From CAZGWE01 sp964529405 (GTDB taxonomy: Bacteria; Patescibacteriota; UBA1384; XYA2-FULL-43-10; 1-14-0-10-43-13), in the NCBI GenBank assembly GCA_964529405.1, contig CAZGWE010000004.1, positions 21,844-85,843 of the forward strand: DNA of 64,000 nt, written 5' to 3'. A model generated the notes under the pieces. It was given only the letters and a program-made list of their open reading frames with translations, was not told the DNA's origin and searched no databases. Of this stretch, positions 1 through 5,855 are shown one piece after another; within the stretch, counting starts at the first letter, position 1, and every line of letters begins with the position of its first letter. Position numbers and translations under genes: made by a program.

Positions 1-651
1 CCAAAAGCCAGGATTAAAAAAATTGAGTCGAGCGATTTGAGCTCCGAACGGGCCTATCGGGAATTTTACGATGAGCTCAAGTCCGGCAAAATTGATATTT
101 TAATTGGCACTCAGGTTATCGCCAAGGGTTTGGATATTCCAAGCGTTGATTTGGTCGGCATTGTTTCGGCAGATGTCGGGTTACACTTGCCGCACTTTAA
201 GGCCAGCGAGAAAACTTTTCAGCTTCTGACCCAAGTTTCCGGCCGAAGCGGGCGCAAAGATAACGTCGGTTCGACAATTGTCCAGACATATTGGCCGGAG
301 TCAGAGGCGATCCGGGCGGCGCTTATGCATGACTATGTTCAATTTTACGCCAAAGAAATCAAGGATCGGCAAGGGCAAAATTATCCTCCCTTCACCCGTC
401 TGATCCGGGTGGTTGCCGAGGAGCGGCGGCAGGAGAAGGCTAAAGAGATGATTGCGGCAGTGGCGAAAAATCTTGAGGAAAATAAAGTCACCTTTATTGG
501 TCCGGCCCGGTGTTTTTTTCAAAAATTACGCAACATGTACCGTTATCATTTGATTATAAAAGTTAATGGACTGCCGGACGAAAAGATATCCCTAGTATTT
601 GAAAAACATCCCTATCTGTTCTGGGACGTTGATCCCGAGAGCTTGCTCTAA
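1..651 (+). CDS. priA: Primosomal replication restart helicase PriA, C-terminal part
   Basis: The frame is open from the first base of the window, so the 5' end of the gene is missing. About 216 residues remain. They hold the end of the superfamily 2 helicase core: IGTQVIAKGLDIPSV, the LVGIVSADVGLHLPHF segment, and motif VI (QLLTQVSGRSGR). The PriA C-terminal domain with the HDYVQFYAKEI and YPPFTRL stretches follows. PriA reloads the replisome at stalled forks. The order priA, (galE), def-fmt is the usual priA-def-fmt neighbourhood with an epimerase gene between. A small hairpin at 736-752 follows but has no T run. The identification is firm; only the N-terminus is unseen. Confidence 0.93.
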   Translation, partial: PKARIKKIESSDLSSERAYREFYDELKSGKIDILIGTQVIAKGLDIPSVDLVGIVSADVGLHLPHFKASEKTFQLLTQVSGRSGRKDNVGSTIVQTYWPESEAIRAALMHDYVQFYAKEIKDRQGQNYPPFTRLIRVVAEERRQEKAKEMIAAVAKNLEENKVTFIGPARCFFQKLRNMYRYHLIIKVNGLPDEKISLVFEKHPYLFWDVDPESLL

Positions 652-743
652 AAGAGGGGGTCCATGAGGATTTATTATATACTTTTTATATTGCAAGATT
701 TATTAAACCAATTTAACACTGTATCGTGTTGCGATTAGCCCGC

Positions 744-773
744 TTGGGCGGGTTAATGGATTTCTGGTACAAT
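744..773 (+). promoter_or_regulatory. Promoter upstream of the galE-like gene
   Basis: TTGGGC (744-749), an 18-base spacer and TACAAT (768-773), with TG one base before the -10 (extended -10). The Shine-Dalgarno AAGGAG at 785-790 follows directly, so the leader would be about 15 bases. Confidence 0.5.
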
Positions 774-794
774 AAAAAAAATGTAAGGAGAGAA

Positions 795-2024
795 ATGGCC
801 AGGGCTAAGAGCATATTGGTTACCGGCGGGGCGGGATATGTCGGGTCGTTTACCGTCAAGGAATTTTTGAACCAAGGTTACACTGTTGTTGTGGTTGACA
901 GTCTGGAGAACGGACACAAAGAGGCTGTGGATAAGCGTGCCAAACTGGAGGTTGTTAATATCGGCGACAAGGAAGCTTTAGGTCAAGTCTTCAAAAAATA
1001 TTCTTCAGTAGAGGCCGGGGGACAATCTTCACCGGACAGTCCCCAGGGTATCGGCGCCGTCATTGATTTTGCGGCTTATCTTGCCGTTGGCGAATCAATG
1101 GAGGAGCCTGTTAAATACCTGAAGAATAATGTTGCCAATTTTGCGGCGCTATTGGACACAATGGCGGCCAATGGCTGCAAATATATTATAAAATCCTCAA
1201 CCGCTTCAACATACGGTAACCCGAAGGATAAATATTTTCCACTCAAAGAAGATTATCAAAGTATTTATAAACCCGCGGAATCGGCTTTGTTGAGCGGAAA
1301 GTGGACAAGGGAGAGCGAAGAAGCGGAAGAAGTTGAGGGAGAAGAATTTTTCCAAAAAATAATCAAAGAGTACGGACGAATATTCGCTGATCGGCCAGAG
1401 CTGCAATTAACCGACGATGAAATTACTGCTTTGCGAATTCCCGCTTCTGTTTATGGTCTGACCAAACTGATGGACGAAATTATTATGAAAAAGTATGAAG
1501 ATAAGAATATTAGCTCTATTGCGCTCAGATATTTCAATGTTTCGGGTGCGGCGGCAGATGGCTTGATGGGCGAAGATAAACCAAAACCGACAACACTAAT
1601 GACGCTTTGTTTCTGGAATATTTTAGGTAAAATCCCGGAGCTCAAAGTTTTTGGCACTGATTATCCGACAAAAGATGGCACCGGCATTCGGGATTATATT
1701 CATCCGCTCGATTTAGCCGCCGGCCATATAGCGGCGCTGGAGTATTTGATGAAAAATAATTCAACTGGTCGTTTTAATGTTTTTAATCTTGGTACGGGTC
1801 AAGGTTACTCTGTTTTTGAGGTCATAAAAGCTGTCGAGGCTGCTAGCGGCAAAAAGGTTAAATATACAATCGTTGACCGTCGCAGCGGCGATCCGGCGGT
1901 CTCGTATGCCAATCCATCAAAAGCTGGAAATATACTTGCCTGGAAAGCCAAATATAATCTAAAAGATATGGCCGAATCTGCCTGGAAGTGGCACTCGACT
2001 CATCCGGAAGGGTACGAGAATTGA
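795..2024 (+). CDS. galE: GalE-like UDP-glucose 4-epimerase (extended SDR) with internal insertions
   Basis: Predicted NAD-dependent sugar-nucleotide epimerase of 409 residues; the usual length is about 330-340. The NAD-binding motif TGGAGYVGS is at residues 10-18, DFAAYLAVGES aligns with the family's HFAA region, the serine pair is near 133, and the catalytic YxxxK is Y220/K224. The Ser-Tyr distance is about 85 residues, against about 25 in typical GalE, because a charged block of some 60 residues is inserted. A second insertion of about ten residues comes from a palindromic repeat at 1017-1044. I chose the ATG at 795 because AAGGAG lies four bases upstream and the NAD motif follows at normal distance. 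It probably supplies UDP-sugars to the glycan enzymes near 9-12 kb. The exact substrate cannot be read from sequence. Confidence 0.82.
   Translation: MARAKSILVTGGAGYVGSFTVKEFLNQGYTVVVVDSLENGHKEAVDKRAKLEVVNIGDKEALGQVFKKYSSVEAGGQSSPDSPQGIGAVIDFAAYLAVGESMEEPVKYLKNNVANFAALLDTMAANGCKYIIKSSTASTYGNPKDKYFPLKEDYQSIYKPAESALLSGKWTRESEEAEEVEGEEFFQKIIKEYGRIFADRPELQLTDDEITALRIPASVYGLTKLMDEIIMKKYEDKNISSIALRYFNVSGAAADGLMGEDKPKPTTLMTLCFWNILGKIPELKVFGTDYPTKDGTGIRDYIHPLDLAAGHIAALEYLMKNNSTGRFNVFNLGTGQGYSVFEVIKAVEAASGKKVKYTIVDRRSGDPAVSYANPSKAGNILAWKAKYNLKDMAESAWKWHSTHPEGYEN
1017..1044. repeat. Palindromic repeat element inside galE
   Basis: GGGGAC (1018-1023) and GTCCCC (1039-1044) form an inverted repeat around a 15-base loop. 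It is translated in frame as part of GGQSSPDSPQG, just before the conserved DFAA strand where family members have no such residues. Confidence 0.6.
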
Positions 2025-2049
2025 GATTTGACTGAAAGAGTGCTAAAAT
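2021..2049 (+). promoter_or_regulatory. Promoter for def-fmt and probably rpsP-khpA-trmD
   Basis: TTGAGA (2021-2026), a 17-base spacer and TAAAAT (2044-2049) with an extended TGC. The -35 box overlaps the galE stop codon. No other promoter is evident up to trmD, so it may drive the whole run. Confidence 0.55.
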
Positions 2050-2078
2050 AAATCATTAAAATTAATTATTTATTGACT

Positions 2079-3425
2079 ATGATTTTAGCGATTCGAAAAG
2101 AGGGCGACCCGATTTTGCGCCAACCAGCCGAAAAGGTGGAGACTTTTGACATGGAGTTTCAGGGCTTGGTTGACAGCATAATCGAGACGATGCGGGCCAA
2201 CAACGGTATGGGACTGGCCGCGCCCCAAGTCGGCGTAAGCAAACGATTATTCGTCTGCGAACTCAACATTGATCCCGCATCCGAATCGGAACTTCAGGGT
2301 TTTCCCTTAACCGTTGTGGTCAACCCGGAAATTGTTAAAACTTCGCAAACCAAGGTCAAAATGGTCGAGGGTTGCCTATCAATTCCGAACAGGGAACTTT
2401 TGATTGAACGGCCAAAATCGGTTACTCTGCGCGGCCAAGACCGCTACGGTAAGAAGATTAAGATTAAGACCGACGGCCTGTATGCCCGCACCATTCAGCA
2501 CGAAACGGATCACTTAAATTCAACCCTGATGGTTGACCATATGAAGGAAAGCAAGGTTCTCTTTATCGGTACCGGTCCCTTCGGGCTCGACGCGCTTAAA
2601 ATGCTGATTGCCGACCCTCAGTATCAAATAGTTGCGGTTATAACAGGCGAGGCAAAATCAAAAGTTCGAGGCAGGGAAATTGACCGCAATAGAATTTTGA
2701 AAATTGCCAAAGAGGCCAAAACACCTATCATGCAGCCTGAAAACATCAATGATCACAAGGTTATCGAAGAACTCGAAAAACTTAAACCCGATATCGGCGT
2801 GATGGTTGATTTTGGCCAGATTATCAAACAGGCAGTGATTGATATTCCTAAATACGGCATTATCAATATTCATCCGTCGCTCTTGCCGAGACACAGAGGC
2901 GCAACACCGATCCAGCAGACAATTTTGGCGGGCGATAAAACAGCGGGCGTGACGCTGATTAAAGTAAACACCGGTCTGGATACCGGCGATATTATTGCCC
3001 AGATGGCGGTGGAGCTGCCAGGTTCCGAAACAACCACAATTCTGCATGATTATTTGAGGGAAATCGGCGCGACCCTACTCTTGGATTCACTGCCCTATTA
3101 TTTTGCCGGCGACCTCAAGCCGGTGCCGCAGGGTGAAGATGGGACGACATATACCGGAACAATAAATAAGGAAGACGGATTGGTTGACACAAACACAGAA
3201 GCAGTTGCGGTGGAAAGAAGAATCCGCGCCTACGACAGCTGGCCAAAGGTTTACGTTATGGTTAAGGGCAAGCGGATTCATATTGTTGCGGTCCACTTTG
3301 AAGAAGACGGCAGTTTTATCATTGACCGCGTCAAACCGGAGGGCAAGGCCGAAATGACATATGAAGATTTCAAACGAGGTTATCATCAGGAATTGACATT
3401 TAAACAGACATCTGGTAGATTTTGA
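2079..3425 (+). CDS. def-fmt: Peptide deformylase / methionyl-tRNA formyltransferase fusion
   Basis: One 448-residue chain holds two complete enzymes. Residues 1 to about 150 are peptide deformylase with all three metal motifs: GMGLAAPQ (43-50), EGCLS (97-101, Cys99) and HETDH (141-145). From about 156 onward it is methionyl-tRNA formyltransferase: FIGTGPFG at the nucleotide fold, NIHPSLLPRHRGATPIQ with Asn263 and His265, the catalytic Asp in TGLDTGD (Asp301), and a C-terminal OB-like domain. Fmt adds the formyl group to initiator Met-tRNA; Def removes it from the finished N-terminus. They are normally adjacent but separate genes. I see no stop, frame change or internal start at the junction. 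ATG 2079 lies two codons after a TTG; no Shine-Dalgarno is visible. Both halves look catalytically intact. Confidence 0.93.
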   Translation: MILAIRKEGDPILRQPAEKVETFDMEFQGLVDSIIETMRANNGMGLAAPQVGVSKRLFVCELNIDPASESELQGFPLTVVVNPEIVKTSQTKVKMVEGCLSIPNRELLIERPKSVTLRGQDRYGKKIKIKTDGLYARTIQHETDHLNSTLMVDHMKESKVLFIGTGPFGLDALKMLIADPQYQIVAVITGEAKSKVRGREIDRNRILKIAKEAKTPIMQPENINDHKVIEELEKLKPDIGVMVDFGQIIKQAVIDIPKYGIINIHPSLLPRHRGATPIQQTILAGDKTAGVTLIKVNTGLDTGDIIAQMAVELPGSETTTILHDYLREIGATLLLDSLPYYFAGDLKPVPQGEDGTTYTGTINKEDGLVDTNTEAVAVERRIRAYDSWPKVYVMVKGKRIHIVAVHFEEDGSFIIDRVKPEGKAEMTYEDFKRGYHQELTFKQTSGRF

Positions 3426-3464
3426 GTAATTGAAGGTTTAGATTTCAGAATTGCAAGGAGATAG

Positions 3465-3893
3465 ATGTTAGCTATAAGACTTACTCGGATCGGCAAGAAA
3501 AACAGTCCAGCGTATCGCGTGGTTGTTGCTGACAAAAAAAGAGCAGTTCAGCGCAAATTTATCGAAGTTTTAGGGCATTACAACCCGGCTTTGAAACCAA
3601 AACAGCTCGGAATCAATAAAGAACGGGCCGTTTTCTGGATCAATCGCGGTGCGCAACCTTCCGCAACCGTCCACAATTTAATGGTCGATCTTGGCATATT
3701 GGATAAAAAGGTTAACAAAACTTATGCTAAAAAGAAGGCAGAGGAAGTTGTTTCGGGAAAACCGGTCGCGGCAGAAAAAACCGAAGAGACGGAGGTGAAA
3801 ACCGCTGAAACAGAAGAAAGCGCCGTAAGCCCCGAAGAGGCTGTTATAAAAACCGCCGGAGTTGAAGAGGAACCTGAAATCGGGCAAGATTAG
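3465..3893 (+). CDS. rpsP: 30S ribosomal protein S16 with acidic C-terminal tail
   Basis: Residues 1-80 are a normal S16 (MLAIRLTRIGKKNSPAYRVVVAD, then VEVLGHYNP-like and AQPSATVHNL segments). S16 binds the 5' domain of 16S rRNA. The protein is 142 residues, against about 80-90 usually. The extra part is rich in Glu, Lys, Ala and Thr and looks disordered. A clear AAGGAG lies at 3455-3460, four bases from the ATG. It is followed by khpA and trmD, as in the common rpsP-khpA-rimM-trmD-rplS order, but rimM and rplS are not present here. Confidence 0.96.
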   Translation: MLAIRLTRIGKKNSPAYRVVVADKKRAVQRKFIEVLGHYNPALKPKQLGINKERAVFWINRGAQPSATVHNLMVDLGILDKKVNKTYAKKKAEEVVSGKPVAAEKTEETEVKTAETEESAVSPEEAVIKTAGVEEEPEIGQD

Positions 3894-3960
3894 TTAATTT
3901 TATCTATGAGGCAAGGGTTATTTAACTTGGCAAGAGTTTAGCCAGAAAGGAAAAATAGCG

Positions 3961-4302
3961 ATGGAAAAAGATCAGAAGTTTGTCGAGGATGTCGTTAAAG
4001 CTATCGTTGATAATCCGGACAAGGTTACAACAGAGCGGACGGTTGACGAGATGGGCGTCCTCATTAAGCTGACAGTTGATCCGGCTGATATGGGAAAGAT
4101 CATCGGTAAAGAAGGCAAGACTGCCAAGGCTATCAGAACTCTTCTTCGAGTTCTCGGGGCTAAAAACAACGCCAGAGTTAACTTGAAGATCATTGAACCG
4201 GAGGGCAGCACTCACGTCAGAGCTGACCGCGAAGACCGTGACGAGGATGAGGAAAATACGGAAGATGCGCTGACCGACGTTCCAAACGACGTCCTGGCCT
4301 AG
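3961..4302 (+). CDS. khpA: KH-domain RNA-binding protein KhpA
   Basis: A 113-residue protein with a single KH domain. The VDPADMGKIIGKEGKTAKAIRTLL stretch carries the GxxG loop (GKEG, about residues 48-51). An acidic tail rich in Asp and Glu follows. KhpA proteins bind RNA together with KhpB/Jag and affect cell elongation and division in other bacteria; that role is known from the family and not shown here. The position after rpsP is the standard one. The start is supported by AGGA about nine bases upstream. Confidence 0.9.
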   Translation: MEKDQKFVEDVVKAIVDNPDKVTTERTVDEMGVLIKLTVDPADMGKIIGKEGKTAKAIRTLLRVLGAKNNARVNLKIIEPEGSTHVRADREDRDEDEENTEDALTDVPNDVLA

Positions 4303-4335
4303 GATGTGGAGCATGAAACGTAAAACAGAGTTAGT

Positions 4336-4494
4336 GTGCATCAAAAAAAATTGGAAACAAAACCCGCACTAAGGCGATTGATCGACTGGTACGGGCAAGG
4401 AGTCGCCACAGCTCTAAACAAGCTCTCGGCGATTTCTTTTGTTAAGATTTTAAGTTACCCGGGTAACTTAAGCCACTTAGACAGGATGTTATGA
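4336..4494 (+). CDS. Possible small protein of 52 residues upstream of trmD
   Basis: A GTG-started frame of 52 codons fills the khpA-trmD gap and ends with its TGA overlapping the trmD ATG (ATGA, 4491-4494). That overlap would allow translational coupling. The predicted chain is MHQKKLETKPALRRLIDWYG and onward, with no recognised domain. No good Shine-Dalgarno precedes the GTG; TTG at 4378 is an alternative start. It sits where rimM is normally found but has no visible RimM motif. The 20-bp palindrome at 4451-4470 lies inside the frame, so the interval may instead be a regulatory spacer. Confidence 0.28.
   Translation: MHQKKLETKPALRRLIDWYGQGVATALNKLSAISFVKILSYPGNLSHLDRML
4451..4470. promoter_or_regulatory. 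Perfect 20-bp palindrome before trmD
   Basis: TAAGTTACCC followed by its exact reverse complement, with no spacer, ending 20 bases before the trmD start. It could be a dimeric repressor site or, in RNA, a hairpin controlling trmD translation. There is no T run, so it is not a simple terminator. Confidence 0.5.
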
Positions 4495-5240
4495 AACCAA
4501 CTTTTCACATTTTAACTCTTTTTCCCGAAATGTTCTCCGGGCCGTTTGGAGAGAGCATTCTCAAGCGTGCGCAAGAAAAAGGCTTGGTGAAAATCAATTT
4601 GCACAACCTGCGCGATTATGCCGAAGATAAGCATAAAACGGTTGACGACACGCCATACGGCGGCGGACCGGGAATGGTGCTAAAAATTGATGTTATGGAT
4701 AAAGCTATAACATCAATTAAATCAAAAATCCAAATGCCAACCCTCGATTATCACTCGGGTTGCCCTGAGCCTGCCGAATGGGCAAATGACAAATTAAGTA
4801 AAACCATTCTGATGACGCCGCAGGGTAAAACCTTTAATCAAGCCAAAGCAAGAGAACTGTCTGGCCTATCGGACATAATTCTCATCTGCGGGCACTATGA
4901 GGGGTTTGACGAAAGAGTTAGGGAGCATCTGGTTGATGAAGAGATTTCGCTGGGTGATTTTGTGCTGTCCGGCGGAGAAATCCCTGCCATGGCCGTTGTT
5001 GATGCAGTTTCGAGGCTAATTCCCGGCGTTTTAGGCCACGACGAGTCGAGCGAGGAGGAGAGTTTCGGTTTAAAAGATGAGAAGGGCAATTTACTTCTCG
5101 AATATCCAATTTATACTCGGCCGGCCGAACATAAAGGTTGGCGCGTGCCTGAAATTTTACAGTCGGGTAATCATGCCGCAATCAAGAAGTGGCGCCTAGA
5201 TCAAGCTAAGAAACGGACTAAGGCCAAGCATTCTTATTAA
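4491..5240 (+). CDS. trmD: tRNA (guanine37-N1)-methyltransferase TrmD
   Basis: TrmD of the SPOUT superfamily methylates G37 next to the anticodon using S-adenosylmethionine and prevents +1 frameshifting. Seen here: LFPEMFSGPFGESILKRA at the N-terminus, VDDTPYGGGPGMVLK, the knot loop LICGHYEGFDERV with the catalytic Asp, and SLGDFVLSGGEIPAM. Length is 249 residues, near normal, but the linker before ILMTPQGKTF is about 20 residues longer than in the E. coli protein. It contains SGCPEPAEW, encoded by a repeat element at 4763-4783. No rplS follows. Confidence 0.96.
   Translation: MKPTFHILTLFPEMFSGPFGESILKRAQEKGLVKINLHNLRDYAEDKHKTVDDTPYGGGPGMVLKIDVMDKAITSIKSKIQMPTLDYHSGCPEPAEWANDKLSKTILMTPQGKTFNQAKARELSGLSDIILICGHYEGFDERVREHLVDEEISLGDFVLSGGEIPAMAVVDAVSRLIPGVLGHDESSEEESFGLKDEKGNLLLEYPIYTRPAEHKGWRVPEILQSGNHAAIKKWRLDQAKKRTKAKHSY
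4763..4783. repeat. Repeat element inside trmD
   Basis: A 21-base word beginning CCCTGAGCCTGCCGAA and ending TGGGC resembles the CCCTGAGC-TGTCGAAGGG type of dispersed bacterial repeat. It is translated as CPEPAEW in an expanded surface linker of TrmD. Confidence 0.5.
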
Positions 5241-5243
5241 TAT

Positions 5244-5274
5244 AAAAAAGGGTGGCGCCGGTGTGCGCGCACCC
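5244..5274 (-). terminator. Terminator of the small minus-strand gene pair
   Basis: Read on the minus strand, GGGTGCGC and its partner GCGCCACCC form a GC-rich hairpin followed by six T. It closes the two genes at 5298-5749. Confidence 0.65.
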
Positions 5275-5297
5275 TGCCAGGTTCCCCTAGAAATCTT

Positions 5298-5489
5298 TCA
5301 GGCTCGGGTGTAAGCCGCTGTCCGCGGGCTCGTACTGCCCTGATGCGTGACATGCCGGTGGTGGCGAATCGAGACCCTATGGCTGACTCGCCGGTTGTCG
5401 GTACGCCGATCGATCGACTCGGTCTTTTCCGGCACCGCCTGCTCCTCGGCCCTGAGAAGGACAGCGATCAGATCCCTTTGCCTTGCCAT
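5298..5489 (-). CDS. Small unknown basic protein, second of a minus-strand pair
   Basis: 63 residues, rich in Arg, His and Ser (RVSHRVSIRHHRHVTH), with no recognised domain. The case for a real gene rests on signals: GAGAGGAG at 5497-5504, seven bases before the ATG; a start only 14 bases after the stop of the upstream gene; and a hairpin with a T run just downstream. Base composition is more GC-rich than in the neighbouring housekeeping genes. The C-terminal half is of low complexity, so the frame could be wrong there. Confidence 0.42.
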   Translation of the reverse strand: MARQRDLIAVLLRAEEQAVPEKTESIDRRTDNRRVSHRVSIRHHRHVTHQGSTSPRTAAYTRA

Positions 5490-5503
5490 ACCCGTTCTCC
5501 TCT

Positions 5504-5749
5504 CTACGCGAACATGCGCCGGATCATATCATCGGTGATCTTGACGCGGTTACCGACCACTTGATCGGTCGCGGCATTGACAGTAATGAGATACTTGATG
5601 AGCCCAACTTCCGGCCCCTTTGTTTCTTGGCGTCCTGTCTTCCTCGGCTTTTGTTGCTTGTCCTTGCGATCGTTGATACGCCGTTCTGCAGCACTGTTTT
5701 CGCCGGACAAGATTTCGTAGCGGAACCGCGTTGCTCCAGTTCCAGCCAT
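5504..5749 (-). CDS. Small unknown protein, first of a minus-strand pair
   Basis: 81 residues starting MAGTGATRFRYEILSGENSA, with a lysine/arginine-rich middle and an end IKYLITVNAATDQVVGNRVKITDDMIRRMF that looks like a folded alpha/beta segment. I do not recognise the family. AGGAGG lies eight bases before the ATG, a better ribosome site than most genes here have. A promoter (5788-5817) overlaps that of uvrB on the other strand. With the next gene it forms a two-gene unit with its own terminator, unlike its neighbours in composition. Confidence 0.58.
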   Translation of the reverse strand: MAGTGATRFRYEILSGENSAAERRINDRKDKQQKPRKTGRQETKGPEVGLIKYLITVNAATDQVVGNRVKITDDMIRRMFA

Positions 5750-5787
5750 TGCAGCGTCCTCCTAGAGTTAGAAAATCGTATGTTTTA

Positions 5788-5817
5788 TTTATACCACTGC
5801 TCTTGTCTTTGACGCAA
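5788..5817 (-). promoter_or_regulatory. Minus-strand promoter, divergent from uvrB
   Basis: On the minus strand, TTGCGT (5812-5817), an 18-base spacer and TATAAA (5788-5793) with an extended TGG. Its -35 box shares bases with the -35 of the uvrB promoter, so the two are likely to compete. Confidence 0.45.
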
Positions 5818-5838
5818 ATAAGTTATCCACAGTATAAT
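5809..5838 (+). promoter_or_regulatory. Promoter of uvrB with an embedded DnaA-box-like sequence
   Basis: TTGACG (5809-5814), an 18-base spacer and TATAAT (5833-5838). The spacer contains TTATCCACA (5823-5831), an exact match to the consensus DnaA box. Binding there would block RNA polymerase; whether DnaA uses it is inference. Confidence 0.6.
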
Positions 5839-5855
5839 ATGATTTTAATTCGTTA

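Noticed and set aside
736..752. Hairpin AGCCCGC/GGCGGGTT as terminator of priA
   Set aside because: No T run follows, and the galE promoter overlaps it.
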